This document shows, piece after piece, positions 1-8,762 of a DNA stretch of 64,000 nt. The stretch covers positions 1-64,000 of the forward strand of contig JBHIBC010000005.1 of the NCBI GenBank assembly GCA_046758905.1, in the 5' to 3' direction. A model generated the notes under the pieces. It saw nothing but the letters and a program-made list of their open reading frames with translations. It was not told the DNA's origin and ran no database searches. Position 1 is the first letter of the stretch; every line of letters begins with the position of its first letter. The DNA comes from JBHIBC01 sp046758905. GTDB taxonomy: Bacteria > Acidobacteriota > Polarisedimenticolia > Gp22-AA2. A program made the translations under genes and the position numbers.

Positions 1-216
1 AGGAGTTCCGTCTGCGGGCCGGGCGTGAGCGTCCAGGCCGGCCGCCGACGCCGCTGAGACTGGCAGGACCCGCTCCGGTGCCAACGGCGGCGCACTAACC
101 GGCTGTCGTTAAAGAGGATCTCTGATGGAGTCTCAGCGGGCATCTCAGCTGGAGAGGTGAGACTCATCAGGTCGCGGCGGCCCGGGGCGTCCGGGGCGGT
201 GCGGGCCGGCGCGCCG
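1..216. other. Left-edge intergenic stretch, no confident gene
   Basis: A short plus-strand open frame from the edge stops at TAA (96-98). Its codon usage (cca, aga, gca, gga) lacks the strong G/C third-position bias of the real genes here, so I do not call it a gene. The rest holds the hairpin described separately and the 3' side of the HtrA-like gene. Confidence 0.4.
122..170. terminator. Long imperfect hairpin 3' of the HtrA-like gene
   Basis: CTGATGGAGTCTCA (122-135) pairs with TGAGACTCATCAG (158-170), leaving one bulged G. The loop contains a small TCTC/GAGA helix. It lies about 47 bp beyond the stop of the minus-strand protease. There is no T-tract on either side, so it is either a structure-only terminator or a 3' mRNA stabiliser. 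Confidence 0.45.
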
Positions 217-1692
217 TCAGAGGACGAGCGGGTAGACCTTCCGATGGACATGCGCCCGGTCCACCGAGGCCCGGCCGTCGTCGCTCCAGTGGGCCAGAGC
301 CACGAACTGCTCCTCCACGAAGCAGCGTCTCAGCAGCGATGCCAGATCGTCGATCGAGCGGACCGGCCTCCGCCGCGGCCTGCCGGCCAGGGCGTCCTGT
401 CCTGGGATAATCGACCGCAGGGTCGGGGTGTCGGCGAACAGCTCGGCCTCGAAGCCGGGCATCGACCGTCGGGCCTCGCCCGACATCCCGGCGAAGACCA
501 GCCGGTCCTTCCGGCCGTGCACGCTCTCGAGAGTCAGGCGCAGGCCGGTGTGCAGCGCGAAGTCGTCCAGCGCGTCCGGCCGGGGATCGGGAGGGCGGAC
601 GCCGGGCGTCACCCTCACGCGCAGCAGCCTATCCCCCCGCCGCACCACGAGATCGATCTCCCGATCGGGGACGAGGTCGAGGACGGCGCCGAGCGCCTCG
701 AAATTGTCCCGGACCGGGCGCGGGCCCACGCTCACGATGAGATCGCCGGGGGCGAACCCGGCGCCGTCGGAGGGACCCCCGGGAACGATGCTCCGTATTC
801 GCGCTCCCGCCGACCCGTCCCAGCGGCGGCCCGTGCTCGTGGCCAGCAGCGGGTCCTCCAGGACCAGGCCGATCCAGGGCCAGGCCGGCGCCGGGCTCTC
901 GAGCATCCTCCGGAGCGAGCGGCGCACGTGATCGGACGGGATGAACAGGCCGGAGGAGCGCCGCGTCGCGCCGTCGGCGTAGTGGACCTGAAGGCCCGGA
1001 ATGCCCACGAGGCGCCCCCCGGCGTCGAGGACCACCCCTCCCGAGTTCCCGGGGCCGAGCAGGCCCTCCACCTCGCACCAGAACTCCAGCGGCCGGGCGC
1101 CGACCCGAACCCGCCGGTGCGCGCCGACGCGCGCCCAGGACACCTGCAGTCCCCGGTCGCCGCGGTTCCCCACGACGTAGACCCGCTCGCCGGAGGGGGG
1201 AAGACCGGCATCGGAGATCGCCACCGGCCGCGCCGACACCCCTTCGGCGCGGAGCAGCGCCAGATCGGACGCCCGGTCGGTGGAGACGACCACCGCCTCG
1301 ATATCGCGGCCCGAGGCCAGCCCGACCCGCACCTCCGCGCTGCCCTCCACCACGTGCGCGTTCGTCAGGATCAGCCCGTCCTCTGTGACCACGACGCCCG
1401 AGCCGGCGCCCCGGCCCCGGATCTCCTCCCAGTGGAAGCGCCCCCCACGGAACACCGGCATCTTCCGGAACTCGCGAACCCCGACGCTGACGACACCCTG
1501 CATCGCGTAGAGGACCGGCGGCGGCAGCACGTCGATGCGGGCCGGCTCGGCGGCGGGCAGAGGGCCGGCGGGCAGGCAGAGCCCGGCCGATGCCGCCAGG
1601 ACCAGGAGGCGCCCGGCGGCGGCGTGCACTGCGCTCGTCCTGACGCCGCGCTGTGCACCGGGAGCCGCTGTGACCGGGCGGGATGCCGTCAT
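217..1692 (-). CDS. HtrA/DegP-like trypsin-fold serine protease with PDZ domain
   Basis: Probable exported serine endoprotease of the S1C (HtrA/Deg) family, 491 aa, acting on misfolded or specific envelope proteins. A hydrophobic signal-like segment lies near residues 28-48. The catalytic triad is visible: His113 in TNAHVV, Asp143 in SDLALL and Ser217 in GNSGG. One PDZ domain follows at about 290-375 (SIVPGGPSDGAGFAPGDLIVSV). The last 110 residues are less conserved and carry an RSIDDLASLL segment that may be a degenerate second PDZ. The gene is divergent from the metallopeptidase gene starting at 1808 and shares an AT-rich intergenic region with it. The start chosen is the first ATG; an internal start closer to the signal segment (about residue 20) cannot be excluded. 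The family is clear from the triad; the substrate is unknown. Confidence 0.9.
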   Translation of the reverse strand: MTASRPVTAAPGAQRGVRTSAVHAAAGRLLVLAASAGLCLPAGPLPAAEPARIDVLPPPVLYAMQGVVSVGVREFRKMPVFRGGRFHWEEIRGRGAGSGVVVTEDGLILTNAHVVEGSAEVRVGLASGRDIEAVVVSTDRASDLALLRAEGVSARPVAISDAGLPPSGERVYVVGNRGDRGLQVSWARVGAHRRVRVGARPLEFWCEVEGLLGPGNSGGVVLDAGGRLVGIPGLQVHYADGATRRSSGLFIPSDHVRRSLRRMLESPAPAWPWIGLVLEDPLLATSTGRRWDGSAGARIRSIVPGGPSDGAGFAPGDLIVSVGPRPVRDNFEALGAVLDLVPDREIDLVVRRGDRLLRVRVTPGVRPPDPRPDALDDFALHTGLRLTLESVHGRKDRLVFAGMSGEARRSMPGFEAELFADTPTLRSIIPGQDALAGRPRRRPVRSIDDLASLLRRCFVEEQFVALAHWSDDGRASVDRAHVHRKVYPLVL

Positions 1693-1721
1693 TGCTGCGC
1701 ACCGTCGTGGGGCATTTTCCC

Positions 1722-1730
1722 AATATAATT
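1722..1730. promoter_or_regulatory. AT-rich -10 region between divergent genes
   Basis: A perfect TATAAT (1724-1729) on the plus strand overlaps TATATT on the minus strand (1722-1727) in an otherwise GC-rich 115-bp gap between the HtrA-like gene and the gene at 1808. No good -35 is seen at 16-18 bp in either direction. One or both genes probably start transcription here. Confidence 0.5.
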
Positions 1731-1807
1731 CTGGGCATCCGGGAAAGCCCGTCGTCGAGGGGGCGATCCCGGGTGGAGGGGACCGCGTGCGAGACGGCCC
1801 GCGCTCG

Positions 1808-3954
1808 ATGACGATTCTGCTGCTCGCGGCGGCGGCGATGAGCGCTTCCGCGTCCGCGGGCGGGTGGGCGGGGCCGGGGGCGACCTTCCCCCCGAAGCCG
1901 GGTCCATCCGACGCTCACGGGGACCGGACAGGGCGTCGGGGCGTCGACGGGGGCGCCGACGCCGTCATCGATCGCGTCATCGAGTTCCTGGCGTGGGCCC
2001 ATCCGCCGGAGTCCGGGTGCGGGCCGCCGGCGGACGTCGAGCTCGTCCGGCGGTGGCCGGGCCGGATCTGGATCCGCTACGAGATCGTCTGCGGGGCGGC
2101 CCGCCGGCTCGAGGCGGTGCTGGAGGTCCGGGAGAGCGGTGGGATCCGCCAGATCCACGGCGGCTTCGAGGCCCGCGCCGGGGCGATCGAGGAGCTGTTG
2201 CGGGAGGCGGTAACGGGCGCGGGGCCGGAGGCCGGCCCGGCGGGCTCAGGAGACGCCTCGGGCGGGATCCGCCCGCCTGCCGGCGACGAGGCGGGCGGGA
2301 TCGACCCCTCCCGCGGCCGCTTCGTCGCTCCCTCCGCGGTGATCCGGACGAGCCCCGTCCCCATGCCCGATCGGGCGGCGCGCTCGCGACCGATCGGGCC
2401 GGTGCGCGTCGAGCTTTTGGTCGACGTCTCGGCGGACGGCGTCCCGGGCCGCGTCCGGCCGCTGCGCGGCCCCGACCCCGATCTCGACATGCGCCGCACC
2501 GCCGGCGTTGCGGTCCTGGGATGGCGCTTCCGGCCGGCGCGGCTCGCGGGCCGGCCGGTGCGCTCGTTCGTCCCCGTCGAGGTCGTGTTCGAGGGGCTGC
2601 CCGCAGGCTCCGAGGGCTGGGCCCACCGCGCGCTGTTCATCGTCGACGCCGTCGCCTCCCGCGACCGCGCGGGGGTGGAGGAGATCCGCGCTCGCCTCCG
2701 GGCGGGGACGTCGTTCGAGGCGCTGGCGGCGGCGTCGGGGGCGGGCGTCTCGTCGCGGCCCTTCGCCGCGCTCGAAGGCGGGCTCGTCCCCGCGGCGCGG
2801 ATGCCGTATCCCGTTCGCCGGGCGCTGCACGAGGCGCCGGTCGGCGGTCTGGTCGGGCCGGTCGAGGCGGAGGGGCTGCATTACCTCATGAGAAAGCGCG
2901 GCGAGGTCTACTACGCGATCCGCTCCGCCCTGGGGGACGAGGTGTCGTACCAGATCCTGCACCGGCTGAATCCTCCGCCCGAGGCGATCCTGAAGCGCGC
3001 CATCGAGACGGACATCGGCGAGTTCCTGGTCGAGACCCGGCGGCGGGCGTTCGTGAACGAGGCTGCCCGGCTGATGGGCATCCGCCAGGCCCGGGTCGAG
3101 CGCGGCCGGCTGGTGATCCACACGGACGTCCTCGACCCGCGGGAGATCGACAGGCTGGCCGAGGTGGTGGACGCGACGGTGCGCGTGCACCAGCGCTTCT
3201 GGAACGGGCTGGTGTCGCTGCGCCGGTTCGAGGAGAGGGTCCTCGTCTACGCCTTCGCGCGCGCCCGGGACCACGACCGACTGCACCGGCTCTGGAAGGG
3301 CGGGCGGCTAGAGCCGGCCGCGGGCGGCGAGCGCGCCGCCCCGGCTTGGAGCCTCGCCGGCGAGTACATCCCCGCGTCGCGCATCCTGTCGATCCCGTGC
3401 GAGGAGATGCAGGGGCACCTGCCGGTGCCGATCGTCATCCACGAGTCGCTCCACATGCTCGATTACGAGAGCGTCTATCCGGCGGGGGCGAGCCCGTCGC
3501 AGTGGTTCGAGGAGGGGCTCGCGACCTACTTCAGCTTCTCGCGGGTCGACGGCCGGCTCGCCATCCGGCCCGGCGAGATCCGCCGCAGCGCCCCGATCGT
3601 GTCGGGGGAGACCCGGCTGCAGTTCGACCCCCGGGTCCGGCTGCGGGAGTACCTGCGCCGCGTCGAGGAGGAGGGGCCGGTGCCGCTGCGGGACCTGCTG
3701 CGCGCCCGCTCCGGCGAGGCGCTGTGGGCGGGCGGGCAGGCGGCCAAGGCCTACGGGGCCTCGTGGACCCTGGTGCACTTCCTGCTGCACGGCGACCGGC
3801 AGCGCCGCCGCGGGGCGTTCCGCGATTACGCGCGCCTGGGGGGGCGGCGGGGGGGGGGCGCGGCCGGGGGGGGCCGCTGGCGTTCGAGCGACTGCTAGGT
3901 CCGGACCTCGCCGCGCTCGAGGCGGCGTGGCACGACTACGAGAGGCGGCTCTGA
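1808..3954 (+). CDS. Exported TonB-C/PpiC-like/gluzincin metallopeptidase fusion, frameshifted near its 3' end
   Basis: From ATG 1808 a signal peptide is followed by a TonB-C-like region (about 195-260: VELLVDVSADG...GWRFRPARLAG), then a parvulin-like segment (about 285-365: SFEALAAASGAG...GGLVPAARMPYPVRRAL). After that comes a gluzincin-type peptidase with H545-E-S-L-H549 and a downstream WFEEGLATYF Glu (568/569), as in DUF1570 or 'peptidase MA-like' proteins. The main frame stops at 3898 after unnatural Gly/Arg runs. The family-like C-terminus (LAFERLLGPDLAALEAAWHDYERRL) is in the next frame and ends at 3954. The shift falls within the G-runs 3838-3873 and fits one missing G (sequencing slippage or a true mutation). 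Repaired length is about 716 aa. The gene ends 4 bp from the convergent DsbA-like gene. The peptidase is well supported; the TonB-C and PpiC assignments are from pattern only. Confidence 0.75.
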
Positions 3955-3958
3955 CGGC

Positions 3959-5023
3959 TCAGGGGATCCGCTCCAGCTCCTGGTCGATGATCTCGGCGAA
4001 TGAATCGACCCCCTTGGCGCCGACCATCATGATGCCGTTGATGAAGAACGTCGGTGTGCCGGTGACCCCGTAACGCTGCCCGTCCTCGAGGTCCTTCCGG
4101 ACCTCCTCGGCGTAGCGGCCCGAGTCGAGGCACTCCCTGAAGGCGTCCGCGTCGAGCCCGATGGAGGCGGCGGTCTCGACCAGCTGCTCCGTGGCCAGCT
4201 TGCTCTGATCGGCGAAGATCGCCTTGTGCATCTGCCAGAACTTCCCCTGCTCGTCCGCGCACTCCGCCGCCTCCGCGGCGGTCTGGGCGTTCTTGTGGAA
4301 GCTCAGGGGGTAGTCCCGGTAGACCAGGCGCACCTTGTCGCCGTACATCGACAGGACCTGCTCGACCGTGGCCTCGGCCCGCTTGCAGTACGGGCACTGG
4401 TAGTCCGAGAACTCGACGATGACGATCGGCGCTCCCTCCGGGCCGCGCGCGGCGTCGTCGTCCAGGGCGACGCGGGTCCGCGGGGGCTCCAGGGAGACGC
4501 GGACCCCGTACTTCGCGCGCAGGTCCCGCAGGAAGGCGCGCTGCCGGTCGGAGAGCTTCTGCGAGCGCAGCACCGAGACGATCGTCTGCGTGACCTGCTC
4601 CTTGGTCTGGGCCCCGTAGCGGCTCCTGTTCTGGGCGTAGAAGGCGTCGATCTCCTCCTGGGTCGGGTCGGCGACCCTAGAGGTCACCTCCTGCTCCAGA
4701 AGCTGTTCGACCGCGATGTCCCTCGCCGCCGCCTCGAGCCTCAGGACGCGCTCGCTGATCATCGCGTCGAGCACCTGCCGGCGGATCCGGTACTCGTCCA
4801 TCCGGACCTTGCTGAGCCGGGTGGCGGCACGCGCGTCGACCTCCTCGAGGCTGAAGACGTGCTCGCCGACGGTCGCGGCGACCGCGCCGGGGGCCTCGGC
4901 GGCCCGATCGGCGGAGGGCGCGGGGCCGACCTCGCCGGCGCTGCCGACGGACAGCCCGATGATGATCGCCGCCAGGGCCGCGGCGGCGCTCAGGAACAAG
5001 GTCTGCGCTGGTCGCCGTGTCAT
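3959..5023 (-). CDS. SurA-N-like plus DsbA/thioredoxin_4 thiol oxidoreductase
   Basis: Membrane-anchored or exported disulfide oxidoreductase, 354 aa. An N-terminal hydrophobic segment (about 8-28) is followed by a SurA/PrsA-type helical chaperone region (about 45-165: VGEHVFSLEEVDARAATRLS...TQEEIDAFYAQNRSRYG). The DsbA-like thioredoxin domain (about 180-354) has redox motif C210-P-Y-C213 and the cis-Pro loop VTGTPTFFING. The start at 5023 is preferred over the upstream ATG (5068) because GGAGGG lies just upstream and the hydrophobic segment then begins near the N-terminus. Its role is probably thiol oxidation or isomerisation of exported proteins, consistent with many secreted enzymes nearby. 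The same helper-plus-thioredoxin layout is known in bacterial 'thioredoxin domain-containing' DsbA proteins. It is followed head-to-tail by the DUF5117 protease upstream on the same strand (90-bp gap). Confidence 0.88.
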   Translation of the reverse strand: MTRRPAQTLFLSAAAALAAIIIGLSVGSAGEVGPAPSADRAAEAPGAVAATVGEHVFSLEEVDARAATRLSKVRMDEYRIRRQVLDAMISERVLRLEAAARDIAVEQLLEQEVTSRVADPTQEEIDAFYAQNRSRYGAQTKEQVTQTIVSVLRSQKLSDRQRAFLRDLRAKYGVRVSLEPPRTRVALDDDAARGPEGAPIVIVEFSDYQCPYCKRAEATVEQVLSMYGDKVRLVYRDYPLSFHKNAQTAAEAAECADEQGKFWQMHKAIFADQSKLATEQLVETAASIGLDADAFRECLDSGRYAEEVRKDLEDGQRYGVTGTPTFFINGIMMVGAKGVDSFAEIIDQELERIP

Positions 5024-5113
5024 GAGAGCCCTCCTCGAGGCTCCGTCTTGGAGCGCGAGCCGCATCATCTTAGCAGTGCGGCGCCTCGGCCGTAAAGACC
5101 GCCCGGCCGCGGA

Positions 5114-8050
5114 TCAGCCGCGGGTCGGCCCCGGCGCCCTGAACTCCATGTCGGCGTCCAGGGCGGCGGTGATGCGGGCCCGGGCCTCGTCCAGGTGGGC
5201 CCGGGTGACCGCGTCGAGCCCGGCGCCCTCCCGGCCCAGGACCGAGTCGATGCCCGAGCGGATCGCCGTCAGGTCGGCGCGCGCCAGCGTGCGGGCGTCG
5301 GCCGGGATGGTGGCCGGGCCCGCCTGCAGGAGGATCCCGATGAGGGTATCCAGGTGCTTGCGCTGCAGGTTGCGGCGGAAGGAGTTGATGTTGCTCCGGT
5401 CGGCCAGCTCCTGCCAGATCGCCCGCCGCATCCCCGAGAACATCTCGGCCATCGTGAAGGCCTCGGAGGCGCTCTCGTAGTGCGCCTCCAGATCGCTCAG
5501 GCGCGACAGGGTGATCGGGTGGTAGAGGCGGTCGATCGGCAGCGACTGGACCAGCAGCACCAGGTCGTGGATCGGCAGATCGTTGCGCGCGCGCGTCCAG
5601 AACACCCCCTCCGGGTCCGGCAGGCGCTCCACCGCGAGCTTGTTCAGCAGCGCCGGGGGAAGCCGGAACGCGTCCGGGGCGAAGATCTCCCGCGTCAGGA
5701 AGCGCAGCGCGGCGCGCTGCTCGGCCGCCGCGACCGGATCGTAGGGGACGCGGCCGTTCGGGTCGCCGATGTGATCGCGGTGGTGGCGGATCCCGCCGAC
5801 GTACTTGGGGACGTTGAGCGCCGCCGGCAGGAGCTCGCCGAAGCCCTGCCCGAAGACCAGCAGCAGCTTCTGGTAGCGCGTCCCCGGCTCGCTGAACTTC
5901 TCGTCCATCACCGAGAACAGCTCGCGGGCGAGGCCGATGCGGTGCGTGTAGTACTCGAGGATCTCATCCCCGATGTCCCACATGCTCGAGTCCGGGTCCA
6001 TGCCGCGCGGGCTCCCCGTGAAGGTGTCCTCGTCGGTCGCGTAGGCCAGCGTCGGGTCGGCGGCCCGGGAGGCGATCCTCTCGAGCTCCGGCCTCTCGCC
6101 CTGGATCGTCGCGGAGTCGATCGGCTTGTAGGCGTACTCGATCGCGAAGCGGTCGTAAGGACCGATGGTGGTCTGCCAGTACTGGCCCTGCGTCTGCCCC
6201 TCGAACGCGAGGTTGACCGGCGTGTAGTCCATGACCGATCCGGTCAGCCCGATCCGCTCGGTCATCTCCACGTCCTGGACCTCCGCGAGGGAGTGGATCT
6301 TGCTGGCCTTGAAGTTGTGGCGCAGCCCGAGCGTGTGCCCCACCTCGTGGAGGGTCACGTGGATGAGGAAGTCGTTGACGTAGTTCTCCTCCGTCTCCGG
6401 GTCCATCAGGCCCCGGGCCCGGAGGAGGCTCCAGCCGAGCGAGAGCTGGTGCCGCAGGCCGCGGGCGTAGTCGCAGTGCCCCAAGGCCGCGGGGGGCAGT
6501 CCGGGGCGCGCCCCCGCGCCGAGCATGGGGGGCGGGGCCTCCCCGAGGCCGGGGGTGCTGGCCAGAAGCGTCTCGGGGGAGAAGGGCCCGAGCAGCGCGG
6601 TCCATCCCTCGAGCCTCTTCAGGAGGGCCGCGGTGCCCGTGGACCCGGTCCCGGGCGGGAGCGGCCAGGCCAAAGGCGCCACCAGCTCGCCCGCCTCGCG
6701 GCGCACGTTGCGGATCATGTCGGCGCTGAAGCGGATGTCGGCGTCGTAGATCTGGCCGGTGTACGGGTCGATCCGCGAGGGCCCCTGGGCGAAGCCGGCG
6801 TGCGGGGCGACGATCCAGCGGATGGACGAGTAGCGCACGTCGGCGGGGTCCCAGTCCGGATCGTCCGGCGGGTCCTTGGCGACCACGGCGTTGCGGAACC
6901 CGATCGCCTCGAAGGCAGGGTTCCATCGCAGGATCCCCTGCCGGACCGCCTCGCGGTACGCGACCGGGATCGAGCGGTCCAGGTAGAACACGATCGGCTG
7001 CTTCGGCTCCGAGATCTCGGCCGAGGGGTCCGCCTTCTCCAGGTGCCAGCGCGTGACGTATCGAAGGTGCGGGTCCTCGGGGCGATCGCTGCTGTAGTCG
7101 CCGGCCATCGCCAGGAAATGGCCGACGCGGTCGTCCGCGAGGCGCGGCCGGTAGCCGGTGTCGGGCAGCTCCGAGATCGAATAGTAGAAGCGGAACAGGA
7201 GGCTCCTCGGGTCCGCGGCGTAGACCACCGGCCGCTTGACGTCGTTCGTCCTGAAGTGCAGCACCGTCTCGAGATCGACGTTGTGCGGGAAGGCCTTCAC
7301 CCGCGCCACCGAGCTGCGCTCCCGGTCGAACTGGAAGGGCAGCTCGAACAGCGCCTTGAGGTAGGGGGACAGGCCCTCGAGGTCCCCCAGGAAGATCGAC
7401 CCCAGATCGACGAGCACGCTCTTCCTGTCGGGGTGCGGCCGGCTCAGGATCTTCCCCTGCCCGACGACGGCGTCGGGGGCGGCGAGCGAGGCCGGCTCGC
7501 GCAGGGTCGACCCCTCGTCGGCGCGGAACATGGTGTTCCGGTGGATCAGCTGGACCCTCTTTCCCGCGCGGTGGAAGGAGACGACGTACTCCTGCAGCAC
7601 GTCGGCCGGGTAGACGAACCCCTGGCCGAGTCCCGAGACCAGGGTCGGGTTCAGGAGGAACGGCTCGTCGAACTGGTCGGGGGAGATCTCCAGGAGGTAC
7701 TTGCCCTCGTCCTCCTTGACGTAGACGTTGAACAGCCCCTTGTGGACCGTGGCGTCCTTGACCACCTTCTCGAAGGGCGGCTCCTTCGGCTTGTCCTTCC
7801 CCTTGCCGTCCTTGTCCTTCCCGGACTTGTCGTCGCCCTTGTCCTTGTCCTTTTTCCTGCGCTCGCGCTTTCCGCCCACCTGGCCGGTGAGGGGGTCGCC
7901 CGCGGCGGTCAGGGACTCCCATCCCCCGCCGGCGGCCCCGTCGGAGCGCACGGCCGGGGCGGCGGCCGCCGGGGCCGCTAGGAGGGCGCAGAGGGCCGCC
8001 GCCGCGGCGGCGGGACACAGGGACCAGAAGCGCGGGATGGATCCAGTCAT
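5114..8050 (-). CDS. Exported zinc metalloprotease, DUF5117/DUF5118/DUF4953 type
   Basis: Large secreted zincin, 978 aa from ATG 8050, preceded by AGGAGG at a good distance. An Ala-rich signal peptide (1-31) is followed by an extreme Lys/Asp/Gly stretch (about 52-82). Then comes the DUF5117-like domain (VKDATVHKGLFNVYVKEDEGKYLLEI...) and the catalytic domain with H568-E-V-G-H572-TLGL-R-H578, an extended HExxHxxGxxH zincin motif followed by NFKAS. A Met-turn-like TGSVMDYTPVN follows 30 residues on. These proteins are common in Bacteroidota, Gemmatimonadota and Acidobacteriota and are presumed extracellular or periplasmic proteases; the substrate is unknown. A much longer upstream open frame exists but lacks coding character and the signal peptide fixes the start. 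It may share a transcript with the DsbA-like gene 90 bp downstream. Confidence 0.92.
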   Translation of the reverse strand: MTGSIPRFWSLCPAAAAAALCALLAAPAAAAPAVRSDGAAGGGWESLTAAGDPLTGQVGGKRERRKKDKDKGDDKSGKDKDGKGKDKPKEPPFEKVVKDATVHKGLFNVYVKEDEGKYLLEISPDQFDEPFLLNPTLVSGLGQGFVYPADVLQEYVVSFHRAGKRVQLIHRNTMFRADEGSTLREPASLAAPDAVVGQGKILSRPHPDRKSVLVDLGSIFLGDLEGLSPYLKALFELPFQFDRERSSVARVKAFPHNVDLETVLHFRTNDVKRPVVYAADPRSLLFRFYYSISELPDTGYRPRLADDRVGHFLAMAGDYSSDRPEDPHLRYVTRWHLEKADPSAEISEPKQPIVFYLDRSIPVAYREAVRQGILRWNPAFEAIGFRNAVVAKDPPDDPDWDPADVRYSSIRWIVAPHAGFAQGPSRIDPYTGQIYDADIRFSADMIRNVRREAGELVAPLAWPLPPGTGSTGTAALLKRLEGWTALLGPFSPETLLASTPGLGEAPPPMLGAGARPGLPPAALGHCDYARGLRHQLSLGWSLLRARGLMDPETEENYVNDFLIHVTLHEVGHTLGLRHNFKASKIHSLAEVQDVEMTERIGLTGSVMDYTPVNLAFEGQTQGQYWQTTIGPYDRFAIEYAYKPIDSATIQGERPELERIASRAADPTLAYATDEDTFTGSPRGMDPDSSMWDIGDEILEYYTHRIGLARELFSVMDEKFSEPGTRYQKLLLVFGQGFGELLPAALNVPKYVGGIRHHRDHIGDPNGRVPYDPVAAAEQRAALRFLTREIFAPDAFRLPPALLNKLAVERLPDPEGVFWTRARNDLPIHDLVLLVQSLPIDRLYHPITLSRLSDLEAHYESASEAFTMAEMFSGMRRAIWQELADRSNINSFRRNLQRKHLDTLIGILLQAGPATIPADARTLARADLTAIRSGIDSVLGREGAGLDAVTRAHLDEARARITAALDADMEFRAPGPTRG

Positions 8051-8151
8051 CGTCTCCTCCTGACGGGAAGGGAACGCCCCCCGGGCAAGGACGTTCCGGC
8101 GGGGGGTCCGGCGGCGCGCGCACCCCTGCGAAAATGAGCACAACGTCCTAC

Positions 8152-8177
8152 TTGAAATGGCCGGGCCGCGGTACAAT
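8152..8177 (+). promoter_or_regulatory. Possible promoter for the zinc-ribbon gene
   Basis: TACAAT (8172-8177) is a good -10 about 45 bp before the ATG at 8222. TTGAAA (8152-8157) lies only 14 bp upstream, short for a sigma70-type promoter. The -10 is credible, the -35 doubtful. Confidence 0.4.
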
Positions 8178-8221
8178 ACCACTCTCCCGCAAAAAATCCC
8201 AGTCAGGAGGCCAGTGCGCCC

Positions 8222-8671
8222 ATGAAGTACCGTCAGCCCGGCTACAGGGACGGCGAATACAGGGAGGAGAGGGAACGCGAGCGCCAGGAGAGGCGCGGCC
8301 CGCGGGGCCCCCGCGGGCCCCGGGGCGCGCCGCGCGAGGCCACCCTCGTCCGGCGCTGCTTCCAGTGCGGCCACCAGGAGCCGGCCTCGCTCGGCGTCGA
8401 GCGGGGGACCCTGTGCCCCACCTGCAGCGCCCCCGCGCACTGCTGCCGCAACTGCGTCCACTTCGATCCGGGGGCCCGCTTCGAGTGCCGGGAGTCGATC
8501 CCGGCCCGGATTCCCTCCAAGACCGGGGCCAATGACTGCGCCTTCTTCCGCCCCGAGACGGTCCTCGACGCCACCGGGCGGCGCATCGTGACCCCGGGGC
8601 CCGACGAGGCCCGCGGCGGCAAGATCAGCGACGCCCGGGCCGCCTTCGACGCCCTGTTCAGGAAGAAGTAG
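8222..8671 (+). CDS. Small zinc-ribbon protein with Gly-Pro-Arg repeats
   Basis: Hypothetical cytoplasmic protein of 149 aa with no signal peptide or membrane segment. The N-terminus is very charged (REERERERQERR) and contains three GPR repeats (about 26-34). Zinc-ligand-like cysteines follow: CFQCG (about 46-49), LCPTC (about 64-67), then CCRNCVHF and further single Cys residues, suggesting one or two zinc ribbons. The C-terminal part ends in a helical KISDARAAFDALFRKK. AGGAGG lies about 11 bp before the ATG. It is upstream of the SDR gene on the same strand but 91 bp away. I do not recognise a named family; nucleic-acid or protein binding through the zinc ribbon is a guess. Confidence 0.8.
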   Translation: MKYRQPGYRDGEYREERERERQERRGPRGPRGPRGAPREATLVRRCFQCGHQEPASLGVERGTLCPTCSAPAHCCRNCVHFDPGARFECRESIPARIPSKTGANDCAFFRPETVLDATGRRIVTPGPDEARGGKISDARAAFDALFRKK

Positions 8672-8762
8672 CGGGCCGATCCCTAAGGGGCATGACATCC
8701 CGGCCCGCCGACGGCGCCGCGTCGGGGACGGCGGTCGGGGGCCCGGGGGCGGGCGTGCTACC

